Source of the DNA: Septoria linicola
Taxonomy: Eukaryota; Ascomycota; Dothideomycetes; Mycosphaerellales; Mycosphaerellaceae
NCBI GenBank assembly: GCA_024114885.1
Contig: CP099422.1
Location: forward strand, 682,001-746,000
DNA: 64,000 nucleotides
Direction of reading: 5' to 3'
The notes under the pieces are model-generated. The model had not been told where the DNA came from, made no database searches, and saw only the letters and a list, made by a program, of their open reading frames with translations. Every line of letters starts with the position of its first letter. Position 1 is the stretch's first letter. Both the position numbers and the translations under genes were made by a program. Shown in pieces: positions 13,901 to 24,184 of the stretch.

Positions 13901-15840
13901 TATAGTTTAAGCTAGAAGCAAATACTTTCTTCTCTAAGCTAGTAGGACGTACTCGTTATAGTAAGAAGAGTATTAATACTTAGGAACTAGAAAACGATAT
14001 TAACGCTCTAATATATAAGGTAGGTAGGAGCTATCTTAGATCCTTTTAGTTCGCTATAACTAAAGTAGACTTAAAGGTTACTTCTAATATCTATTAGAAG
14101 GCTTAGGAGCTCTTAGACTATAATAGTAATAAGAGTACCTAGACTAACTATAGCTTCCTCTTTTATTCTCCTTCTACTAGAGGCCTATTTTAGATTCTAG
14201 ACTCCTTACTCGAAGCTATATAGTAGGAGTTTATACTATATCGATAGTATAATATAGCTATTAGTTAGTATATTTAGTCTTATAGTATATAGTACTCGCT
14301 ATCCTAATAGCTTCTTTACTAGTATCCTCTACTATAACTATATTAGCTAGTTACTACTCTATATACGACTATTAAATACGTAGCCTACCTATCTACTATC
14401 TTTTATATCTTCGATAATAAAACTAGTTCTAACTACTCTAATAGCTTCTAGTATATCGCCTTAAATAAGAATATACTACTTAAGAAGAAAAGCCTTAATT
14501 AGGTTTAGTTTACGATCTCTCTAGACGATACTAGCGATAGAGAACGACTTTTACTAACCTCTAACGTAGTTAGTAATAGGCTCTTTAACTCTAAGGAGGC
14601 GAAGTAGCTAGTAAGGCGTATTATCTCTAATAAGTAAAGCTATAGTATAGGCTTCGTCGAGACTATAGCTCTAGTAATTACTAACGATATAAAAGTTAAC
14701 CTTAATCTTAGTTAGAAGAATCCTTATACTAATATAGGCTCGCTAGTTATTTCGTACCTCTACCTCTCTTAGTAGTATACTCGTATAGATAACGAGTATT
14801 ATATAATTCTAATAGTATTTCTAGCCTACTCTAAGAGTTACGCGTTAGATAAGTTATCTAATAGTAATCGTATTAACGTTTCTATAGTCTATAGCGTATA
14901 TCTTTATCGCGAGTAGATACTCTTTATAGTTCTAGGTACTATATATCTTATACGAGCGATAAAACCTTTCGCTACTAAGATACTACTAACTAGCCTAGGC
15001 TCGATTTCTAATACCTTAGTAGGCTAAGTTCTATAGGCGGATTAGGTAGTAAGTATAGAAATAAAGAAGATCTTTAGTATAAGTAAGAAGGAGTTTAAGG
15101 CCTATATAGCTAAATAGTAGACTATAGCTAAAGCTTAATTCGCTACTACCTCTACTAAGGTTATAGATATTAAAGAGTATATATTTAGCGAAGCTAGCTT
15201 TATAAGCGTAGGTAGTAACTTAGAAGTATTAGTATCGAAGAAGAGAGAAGCTATTTCTAAGAAGATCTCTAAGAGTATAATAGAAGAGTAGCGTCTAGCG
15301 AATAATAATTAGATCTAAGAAAGTATTTTTAGTAGTTATTATTAGAAAAGGTAACTATTTAATAGGCCTCTAATTAAAAGTTTAATAGAATTTAATAGGA
15401 AAGCTAGCTAACTTTAAGTAATTCTAAGTAAGATCTATAAGTAGTTAGGTATCTAGTTAGATACTAAGAAAGGAAAGATTAGTAAGATAAAGGCCTACCT
15501 ATATACTATACTTAGTAGTTTTAGTATAAAAGTAAGGTAGTAGCTCGTTTCTAAGATAGGAATATTTACTCTACTTAATTAATTTAATATCCTATAGTTC
15601 TAGTATAGGCTCTTAGTCCTAGGACTACTAGTTTAAGCTCGTTACTACTATTTAACTAGTATATTATAAGACTATTACTCTCTAAATAGGTCTTATTCTA
15701 TAATAGCTACTCTTATACCTATCTAGAGAGTTAGTATTAGAGTAGTTATTATCTATTACTATAAATAGCGATACTATCGCTACTAAAGCTAGTTTTAAGA
15801 AGGCTAGTAGTCTAGAACTAGAGCTAAATCTTTTAGTTAG
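10901..15840. repeat. RIP-degraded DNA, unclassified
   Basis: This 5-kb stretch has the same CpA/TpG-free composition as its surroundings and no usable reading frame. I did not recognise a protein family in it. Because a Pif1-type helicase follows on the + strand, part of it may be the upstream portion of a Helitron-like element, but I found no Rep or Walker A motif to prove it. Confidence 0.5.
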
Positions 15841-16370
15841 CTATAAGTTAATAATACTAGAGAACCTTTAGACTAAGCGAGGTATTATTAATAGTATTTA
15901 ATATCGTCTATACGATATAGTATAGTATACTAGAGAGGATCCTACTACTAGCTACTACCTCTTTTACCTATTAGTATTAGTACCTATATCCGATTATACT
16001 AGCCTATCTATCGATACTTTCGTCTAGCGTATAGTAGACTACGTTATAGTTCTAATCTTCTATTTATAGCGTAACTTCTATCGTAAACAAGAAGTATAGT
16101 ATTATACGTAATTCCTTATTCGCCTAGTATACGCTATTATAGTATATAAAGCCTAGGGTATAACTATCTCGAAGGTAGTTTTAGATCTAGAAACTAGCTA
16201 CTAGAATACTACGCTTATATACGTTACTATATCTCGAGTATAAAAGTTAGAAGATCTTATATTTAAGTATATATTTAACTTTAAGCGTATATCTAGTAAT
16301 AGTAGCGAGACTACTATTATAAGAGATAAAGACTAGATACGCTATTAGTAAGAGTAACTTCTCCTATATC
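15840..16370 (+). mobile_element. Pif1/Helitron-type helicase relic
   Basis: Ignoring stops, the + strand from 15863 reads N-L-stop-T-K-R-G-I-I-N-S, matching the NLWTxxGLVNG segment of Helitron and fungal Pif1-like helicases with the Trp codon turned into TAG. Near 16100-16260 follows LIRLVYAIIVYKA-stop-GITISKVVLDLE, matching the conserved PLRLAYAITVHKAQGxT motif with CAG turned into TAG, then a TLIYVTISRV stretch like the usual LTYVAVSRVR. The similarity is from memory of the family. Ends of the element are not visible. Confidence 0.6.
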
Positions 16371-17035
16371 TCTACTATAGTCTAAGAAAGCGGCCTACTT
16401 TATAGTTACTCTCTACCTAGCCTCTTATATAGCTCCGATTCGTAAATAATAACTAATTAAGTTAGAAACGTCGCTAGCTCGATAAGTCTATAATTTAATA
16501 ACGTATTCGCGAGCTTAAAGAGAGTCTACTATACTAGTAGAATACTTAATCTACGTTATAATAGAATAGATAAGATAGCGATAAGAACCTCGATATTAAA
16601 TATACTATAGAATATATTAGATATAATCGAGAGCTAGAAGCTACTCTTATAAACTAACGTACTCGCTAGTAGTTTAAAGAAGTTATATATCTAGCTAGTT
16701 AATAGCTCTAAGAGCTTCTAGACGATCCTAAGAACTTACTAATATATAGAGAATTAGGTAATATAACTTCTTAATTTCTATTATAGTATAAAGACTCTAT
16801 TTTATAACTAAAAGATAGCTCGAGTAAATTCTTAAATAGAAAAAGTTTTACTTTTCTATTATAAAGCGTAGTTACTACTCTATAATAGAAATTAGCTACT
16901 CTCTACTAGCTTTCTCTATTAGTTCTTCTCTTATAGAATCTTAGCTAAAGTTCTATTCGTTAGCGTAGCTCTTATAGCTACCTAGAGATCTACTTTAAGC
17001 GATATCGTAAGGTCTCTATATACTAGGCTCTATTC

Positions 17036-17177
17036 GATAGTATTAAGACTAACCTAACTACTAGCGATAAGAGTAGATAGCGAGAGTTTAATAGTATTAA
17101 AACTAATCTAACTACTAGCGATATAGTAGATAGCGAGAGTTTAATAGTATTAAAGCTAACCTAACTACTAGCGATAA
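17036..17177 (+). repeat. Tandem repeat, unit about 53-54 bp, about 2.6 copies
   Basis: The word TATTAA recurs at 17041, 17095 and 17148, each followed by closely similar sequence containing CTAACTACTAGCGATA. Differences between copies are transitions. It lies within the RIP block. Confidence 0.8.
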
Positions 17178-17819
17178 GGCCTTAAAGAAGGCTACTAAGC
17201 GTAAGTAGATAGAGATCTAGTAGATAGTTACTTCTAAAGTTAGCTAGTTTCTAAACCTATAAAGAATAATATATTTTATTTATAAAGTAACGATTATACT
17301 TTATAATATAATTTATAGGTTTACTTAAGGTTTTAAGATATAAAATAAGAAGCTAAAGTATATAGAATAAGCTAATCTTTACTACTAATATATAGAGCTT
17401 AAGGCCTAAGACGTATATACGTATACTAAACGCTACTATAGAAGCTAACTATATATAATTACTAATATTTCGATTCTATATATAATAGCTATAATATATC
17501 TTTTTATCGCTAGCGAATATAAAATAATTAGTAGTAGTAGTAGTACCTAACCTAATATACTAACGATATAGACTACTAATATACATAGTACCTATCTTCT
17601 ATACTTTACTAGTATTAGTAAAATAGTACTAGTCGAATCTCGATATAGTACTCTAGCGTAAGTTAGAGATAGACTACTAGTAGTTAGTAGCTATAGGTTA
17701 GCGTTATATAAATATACTAGTACCTAAAAGATAACTATAAGAGCGACGTAGTAGAAGTAGTATAGTAGTAGTAGTAGTAGTAGTAGCGAGGATAGTACTC
17801 TATAGTAGAAGCCTAGATT

Positions 17820-17915
17820 AGTAACGCGTAGCGTTATTATTATCGTCGTCGTCGTCGTTATCGTTATTATTATTATTATCGTTATCGTTATCGTCGTTAT
17901 CGTTATCGTTATCGT
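17820..17915 (+). repeat. Triplet repeat (GTT/GTC/ATT)n
   Basis: Imperfect triplet tract made of GTT, GTC and ATT units. It may descend from a homogeneous triplet array altered by point mutation. Confidence 0.8.
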
Positions 17916-18575
17916 CTTAGAATAGTAGCTTAAAGTATAAGTATTAGTATAATTAAGATATAGTCGAAGAATAGATTTAGAGTAACTTATAATAGAGCCT
18001 AGTTATCGTCGTTATCGTCGTCGCTAAGAAATAATAGTAGTAAGGTAGCGCTAGCGCTAGTAGTAGTAGTAGCGATAGTAGTATTAGTAGTAGTAGTAGT
18101 AGTAGTAGTATAGTAGCGAGTAGTATAGGCGAAAGCGTACTAACGAGAGAGGACGTAGTAGCGAGTCTTAGTAGTAGTAGATAGGCGCGAAGTACGAAAT
18201 ATATAAGAGAGGTCGAGGTAGTAGCTATATTATAATATTAGTAAACTCTCGAGATTCTATTATAAAGTACGAGTTATACTTTATAATAGAAAAAGTAAGA
18301 AATAGTATATATCTAATCTTCTCTATAGCTCTACTACGACTAACTACTATTTATAGCGCTCGAAGGTAAATTATTAGTACTAGTAACTAGTCGACTCTAT
18401 ATAGATAGATAATTAGTAAACTATTTATAAATATCTATTAAAAAGATAGATTTATATAAGACGATCTAGAAATATTAGTAGTAAGCTACTATTACGAGCT
18501 ATTATATATAAGAGGCGCGACTCTACTATTATATATAATATATATAATTAAAGAGTTATTATAGGTACTTAGTAA

Positions 18576-18679
<104 letters not shown>

Positions 18680-19045
18680 CTTAAAGAAAGAAATAAACTC
18701 GAGTAGAAGATACGGTTATATTACCTACGCCTAATAATAATAACGATCTTATAATAGGTACCTACTCGTCGTCTAGTTACGTACTTATTTTAGTTATAAT
18801 ATAATAGCCTTACTCTATAATAAAATAATAATAGGATTAATAGAAATTCTTATCTTTATTTTCTTTAAAGGCCCTCGCCTATAGAGCACGTCTCTAAAAT
18901 AGATCTATAAGATAAATATAAGCTAATTACGTTATAAAGCGCGTACTATATACTATAATATAATTAATTAAAGTAACTATTATTATAGGCATTATGCTAT
19001 AATTGGCACCGTAAAGGTGTTGTTACTTGCTAAGACGCGGAGTCG

Positions 19046-19080
19046 CACGTGCACGATTCACGTGCTATTGAACTCACGTG
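19046..19080. promoter_or_regulatory. Cluster of three CACGTG E-boxes upstream of GlnRS
   Basis: Perfect CACGTG palindromes lie at 19046-19051, 19059-19064 and 19075-19080, 85-120 bp before the GlnRS start codon. CACGTG is the core of bHLH sites (Cbf1-like in fungi). Three copies in 35 bp are unlikely by chance. This is the first unmutated sequence after the RIP block, so the whole upstream control region of GlnRS must fit in about 175 bp. Confidence 0.6.
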
Positions 19081-19165
19081 CTCTAAGGCGAGGTCAGATT
19101 CTTGCGTGTACGCGACAGGGACCTTTATTCACTCCCCCATTTCCTCATAGACGGACAGCGACAAC

Positions 19166-21337
19166 ATGGCCGACTCCGCTCCGCCACCAGCCGACGGCGA
19201 GCCCAAAATCAGCAAGCGCGCGGCAGAAAAAGAGGCAAGGAAAGCAGCAGCCAAAGCCGCTAAAGCTGCATCCAAATCTGCCCCTCAGGCTGCCGGAGGG
19301 AGTGCACCTTCTGGAGGTGATCCCTTCAAGACGGGATGGCTCAAGGGCGTCTACAACGAGAAGCCCGTCCCTCCCACCGATGTCCAGACTCGATTTCCTC
19401 CCGAACCCAATGGCTACCTGCACATCGGCCACGCCAAAGCCATTACTGTCAACTTTGGGTTTGCCAAATCATATGGCGGGAAATGCAATCTCCGATTTGA
19501 CGACACAAATCCTGCCAAAGAAGAAGAGCAGTTCTTTACCAGTATCCAGGATATGGTGCAGTGGCTGGGCTTCGAGCCAGCAAGAATCACACACAGCAGT
19601 GACGACTTCGATCGACTGTATGAGCTAGCCGAGGAACTCATCAGAAGAGGCAAGGGATATGTCTGCTTCTGCTCAGCTGAGGCGATCAAAGCTGGACGAG
19701 GAGGCAAAGAGCATGGTCCACGATCTGTCTGTGCGCATTGGAGCAAGGGCGTCGAGAAGAACTTGGAAGAGTTCAGGGCAATGCGAGATGGCAAGTACGA
19801 GGCTGGCGAGGCACTACTGAGAATGAAGCAGTACTTGGGCACAAAGGCAGAAGAGTACGAGGTGGCAGAAGGTGATAGCGCAGAGGTCAAGAAGGAGAAG
19901 GATAAGCTCAAGAGATTGGCAAACAATCCTGCGCTATGGGATGTTGCGGCATATCGCATCAAGAAGGAGAACTATCACCACCGGACAGGGAACAAGTGGA
20001 GAATCTATCCTACCTACGAATTCACGCATTGCTTGTGCGACTCCTTCGAGGGCATTACGCACAGTCTGTGCACGGTGGAGTTCGAGACGCTACGACCTGC
20101 GTACGATTGGCTGCTGGAGGCTCTCGACCACAAGCTACCTAGTTCGGACGAGAAGGGACCTATGCAGCGTGAATATGGCCGATTGAACGTGGAGGGAACG
20201 ATATTGTCAAAGCGAAGGATCGCTATGCTCGTGAATGGTACCACAATCGGAGGCGATACACCCGATCCCGTCGACGAAGCAGCGGATGCTGTTGATGAGA
20301 TCAAGCTCGAGGAGGAGGGTGATGAAGAGCCAGAGACTACTGCAGCAGCAAGCAAAGCAGGAACAAATGGCTCTGGTCGTAAGATTCCAGCTGTTGTGCG
20401 CGACTGGAACGACCCACGCCTGTTCACACTGGTAGCCCTGCGACGCCGAGGAGTGCCTCCTGGAGCATTGAAGAAGTTCGTGTTTGATCTCGGCGTGACG
20501 AAAGCCAACGCCAACACCATGACCCACACTCTCGATGCCACGATGCGAACATATCTCGAGCGGACGGTGCCCCGACTCATGCTCGTACTTGACCCGATCA
20601 AGGTCACATTCACCAATCTGCCAGACGACTACGTAGAAGAGCGCGTTGTGCCCTTCGATCCCAAAGACAAAGAGAAGGGCGATCACAAAGTGCCTTTCAC
20701 CAAGACCATCTACATCGACCGCGATGACTTCCGTGAAGTGGATGATCCAGATTTCTTCCGTCTCTCACCTGGCCAGAGTGTCGGTCTCCTCCACGCCGAG
20801 CACCCTGTCAAAGTCATCTCCTTCTCCAAAGACGCTTCGGGGAAAGTCGATGCGATCGAGGCAGAATATGGCAAGGATGTTCCAATGGGCAAAGCACGTA
20901 TCCACTGGGTTGGCGAGTCCAAAGCACACAACTCCCCCATCAAGGCCGAATGTCGCATCTTCAACTCCCTGTTTAAGACGACGAAGCCGAACGAGCTCGA
21001 CTGGAAGAACGGAGGATACTACGACGATGTCAATCCTGAGTCAGAAGTCATCTACAAGGACGCTCTGGTGGAAGTCGGGTTCAGAGAAATCCAGCAGAGA
21101 GCACCATGGCCCAAGACAGATGGTGAGACGAGCAGTAATGCTGACAAGTCGAGCGTTCGCTTCCAGGGCCTGAGAACTGCGTTCTTTGCTGAAGATCAGG
21201 ACTCCACGCCTGATCATGTCGTGCTCAACAGAATTGTCAGTCTCAAGGAGGACACGGCGAAGAAGCATGTCGGTGCTGGCGGCAAGAAGGAAGCAGGAGG
21301 GAAGAAGGACGGCGGCAAGAAAGAGACAAAGAAGTGA
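19166..21337 (+). CDS. GLN4: Cytoplasmic glutaminyl-tRNA synthetase
   Basis: Charges tRNA-Gln with glutamine in the cytosol. The 723-aa frame is uninterrupted. A Lys/Ala-rich N-terminus (residues 1-50) precedes the class I catalytic core: HIGH signature in GYLHIGHA at 86-89, RFDDTNP just after it, and a KMSKS-equivalent LSKRR at 347-351. The anticodon-binding beta-barrels follow, and the C-terminus is a Lys/Gly-rich tail. The large N-terminal domain of yeast Gln4 is absent. An acidic, low-complexity segment of about 51 residues (358-408) sits between the KMSKS loop and the conserved WxDPRL region; it is in frame and flanked by possible splice sites (GTACCA at 20238, CAG at 20390), so it may be a retained intron or a real linker. 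ATG 19166 was chosen because the core follows in frame. Confidence 0.96.
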   Translation: MADSAPPPADGEPKISKRAAEKEARKAAAKAAKAASKSAPQAAGGSAPSGGDPFKTGWLKGVYNEKPVPPTDVQTRFPPEPNGYLHIGHAKAITVNFGFAKSYGGKCNLRFDDTNPAKEEEQFFTSIQDMVQWLGFEPARITHSSDDFDRLYELAEELIRRGKGYVCFCSAEAIKAGRGGKEHGPRSVCAHWSKGVEKNLEEFRAMRDGKYEAGEALLRMKQYLGTKAEEYEVAEGDSAEVKKEKDKLKRLANNPALWDVAAYRIKKENYHHRTGNKWRIYPTYEFTHCLCDSFEGITHSLCTVEFETLRPAYDWLLEALDHKLPSSDEKGPMQREYGRLNVEGTILSKRRIAMLVNGTTIGGDTPDPVDEAADAVDEIKLEEEGDEEPETTAAASKAGTNGSGRKIPAVVRDWNDPRLFTLVALRRRGVPPGALKKFVFDLGVTKANANTMTHTLDATMRTYLERTVPRLMLVLDPIKVTFTNLPDDYVEERVVPFDPKDKEKGDHKVPFTKTIYIDRDDFREVDDPDFFRLSPGQSVGLLHAEHPVKVISFSKDASGKVDAIEAEYGKDVPMGKARIHWVGESKAHNSPIKAECRIFNSLFKTTKPNELDWKNGGYYDDVNPESEVIYKDALVEVGFREIQQRAPWPKTDGETSSNADKSSVRFQGLRTAFFAEDQDSTPDHVVLNRIVSLKEDTAKKHVGAGGKKEAGGKKDGGKKETKK

Positions 21338-21564
21338 GCAGCATATTTCTGAGATGTGATGTCGTTAGCGAGGAGTTGGGCGGGCATGAATCAGACGTGG
21401 GCGATGATAATGTGTGGAGCGCGGACTTTGCTGTTTCAGTGCGCTTAGTATGAGCGAGATGCGACGGTATGAAGTTGAACTTTGCTGTTCGAGATATGCA
21501 TACACCACGTGGCACCTATCTGGCGCGGAAGCCTAGCTAGATATGCCATGCTCAACGTGCGAGA

Positions 21565-22213
21565 TCAGAAAGCAACAGTTCCTGGGACTTTTCCACCCCG
21601 ACGCCGCTCCCTACCAATGATATTCCTCTTCGCAGTAGTAGTCATCCTCACAGCAGTCGGGCCATTGTCTTCTCCGCAGCTTTGCTGATGATCATCACTA
21701 TCATAGCCTCCATCAAACTCTCCGCTGTCTGCACACTCAACCCCAGCTTCACCGTCCACCTCATCCGCATCGCAGCCACGAGAAGAAGACGGAGACGCGT
21801 CCTCATCATAACACTCATCCTGTGGCTCCAGTTCTTGAGCATACTCATCCTTAGACCCTAGCTCTCGACCATAGTTCCCATCCTCCCAATCACAATCCTC
21901 AGCATCCACTCTCCATAGAGCCATCTCCACAAGCCATCTCCTCCTGCTGCTGCTGCAGCACCCGCTCATCAACCCCCATATACCCCCTCGCCATCAGCCG
22001 TCCCCACTCTCGATCCTCTTCCTCGTAAATCGACATCCCATGATCCCGAAGCATGTGGTACTCATCCTTGAAATGATCTTTGACGAATTGTTGCTCTTCT
22101 ACTGTATTTAGCGGGACATTTGAGCTCGGTGGGTCCGATCTCTGAGTGGAAGAAGTGTGCCCGGTGGCATACATGGGCGCATACGCGTGGCGTTGATGCT
22201 GAGAGAAGGGCAT
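21565..22213 (-). CDS. Small acidic hypothetical protein, structure uncertain
   Basis: The open frame 22213-21899 starts with ATG and encodes 104 residues with a conserved-looking core (EEQQFVKDHFKDEYHMLRDH and WGRLMARGYMG) before a stop. A second minus-strand frame (21972-21565) overlaps its end and carries a long Asp/Glu-rich stretch with patterns such as GGYDSDDHQQSCGED, which looks like the natural C-terminus. A 40-bp intron from GTATAT (about 21985) to CAGCAG, or a one-base frameshift, would join them. I do not recognise the family. The N-terminal part is likely real; the joint is an inference. Confidence 0.5.
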
Positions 22214-22969
22214 GTCTTGTGTGGGCTGTGCCTTCTGGGCTGTGTCTTTGGAGAGTCTTCGGTTTAGTAGTTAGACACTGATCGGAGTTGTGTGTGTCCA
22301 CGTGAGTGTAAGCGTCTCTTTTGTGAGTCGATGTCGTTTGTTCAGTGGGAAGTGCTTGGGACAAATCTCAAGGGAAGAGCTACACGCGAGAAGCAGCTCG
22401 CGGCTCCAATGGTACCTGCTCTCGCTATACTCGTTGTGGTCGATGCGAGCCTGTACTACTCATGTGCCGTGACGGATATGGTTGAAGTGACAGGGCGTGA
22501 GTGATGCAGGAGATGTCTAGCGTAATCTCTGCGCCTTCTAAGTGTGTCTGAGTTATTTCGCAGGGAAGCCTTCGTTTGTGCGTTTTCTGTTACGATTCAG
22601 CGTAGTGCTCTGGGCACTACATCTTACTGTCTTTGTCTCAATCAGCACGCCATCATGTAGCAAGATCTGCACAGCGGCTATTGGCAGCAATTCGCCCTCC
22701 ATCGTTCTGTAAGGAAATCGGAGTATTTAGATTTTGATCGATTCTCGTAACACTCAATGATGCATTATCCAGTACTGAAACCTTTCGCTCTGCAGTCGAC
22801 ACAAATAGCGTAGTGGCAATGGCACTTCGTGCACCCCTCCGCTTATCCATTTCTTGTTCAAGCGATCACAGCGCGCCACCATGACAAGTACGAAATATCG
22901 AGACACTTGAGTCTTATCCCTTCCTCGTCTTGTCCCGAAAAGTCCCCGGTGCTAGCAAGTGCAAGCCCT
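22214..22969. other. Intergenic region, nothing recognised
   Basis: Only short overlapping frames with unconvincing composition are present. It separates the small acidic gene and the Ala/Ser-rich secreted gene, both on the minus strand, and would hold the promoter of the acidic gene. Confidence 0.5.
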
Positions 22970-23616
22970 CTACAAGGCAGCCAAGACAACCATACCGAGA
23001 GCACCAAGAGCGGCACCAGCGGCAATTGGCATCTGGGTTGGAGCGCCAGCCTCGGAGGAAGTGGAGGATCCAGTCCTGGAGGCAGAGTTGGCGGCGTTGC
23101 TGAGCGAGGCGGTGGCAGAGTTGACAGCTCTAGAGATGGAGCCAGAGGCGGCAGTGATCAGGGAGCTGGCGCTTGCCACAGCACCCGAAGCAGACTCGCC
23201 GGCCTCACCAGTGGCGGAGGCAGCCGCGTTACCAGCCGAATCGGCCGCGCTGTCGAGGGCAGCGTTGGCGGAGGACTGAGCTGCGAGGACAGAGGACTCG
23301 GCAGCTGCGATGGTCGCGGTCAAGGCGCCCTGCGATTAGAATTAGCATTAAAGTCACGACAGCGCATGTTCATTGCACATCGACATACCATAGCGGAGGT
23401 CGCGGAGGCGTATGCAGCTGAGTTGTACGACGCGAGCTCGTCTGGGGTGAAGTTTGGGTCTGGGGTTGCGGCATTGGCTGCCGACTGAACCTCAGCTGCG
23501 ATGGACGCAACCTGGGCGGAGACGGAAGCAGCAATAGCATCCGCAGAGTTGGTTTCCTGTGGAAGGGCGAAAGCCAGGGCGCTGAGGCTGGAGAGGATCA
23601 TCATGGCGGTCTTCAT
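22970..23616 (-). CDS. Secreted Ala/Ser-rich, probably GPI-anchored wall protein
   Basis: Two exons: 23616-23389 (76 codons) and 23329-22970 (119 codons plus stop), joined across a 59-bp intron (GTATGT, branch GCTAAT, CGCAG), giving 195 aa. The N-terminus MKTAMMILSSLSALAFALPQ is a signal peptide. The body is rich in Ala and Ser with a periodic AAxSA pattern. The C-terminus ends in a hydrophobic run (AAGAALGALGMVVLAAL) after a Ser/Thr/Gly segment, the arrangement of a GPI-anchor signal. A longer in-frame start at 23649 would bury the signal peptide, so ATG 23616 was preferred. The precise role is unknown; a cell-wall or surface role is inferred from composition. Confidence 0.82.
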
Positions 23617-24184
23617 CTTGATGAAATGCGTGTGGTATTGAGTTGTCAAATTACAGATTGTAGAGCTTTGTTGTTGTTGTTATTCGTGATAAACGAGTGA
23701 CTGGAAAGTAAAGACTGTGACGCGACTGACTGCTGGTGATGGACTGCAAAGGAAAGATCAAACAGTTGCGACGCGTGGGAAGGAGTACCTACAATAAGAA
23801 ATCGCCCTAGTTAGCCGCACATGCCTGACACACGGGTCCTGCTCGTCAACAAGAAACTGGAAGGAATTCTGGATCAGGAATGGTTCAGCCAGTTTGCGGG
23901 CAGCTTGCAAGGTTTAATTGGCCAGAACGCGAGTCGAGCTCGTAACAATTATTAGTCGACATTGCCAAGCCAATTTCGGCGCCAAAGTGTCTGTCTGGCA
24001 AGGGGCCGTCTCAAGTACCTGACCGGCCCGTCGCTGCGGCTCTGCATCGAAGTCAGATCGTAAAGGCTATTTTGAGCCTTGGTGTGTTGGGGATGGCGAC
24101 ATTATTCGTTTCGGGTCGTGATCATGTGGTCTGACAGCCCGCTCAATGTGCTGTGATTGTGACAGTCCTTGCGACATCGACATC
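23617..24184. other. Intergenic region, nothing recognised
   Basis: Contains the probable promoter of the Ala/Ser-rich gene on its left side and the 3' flank of the XPG-like pseudogene on its right. No gene seen. Confidence 0.5.

Noticed and set aside
19145..19962. Minus-strand frames antisense to the GlnRS gene
   Set aside because: Low-complexity Ser/Leu translations without motifs, fully inside a recognised coding region; shadows.
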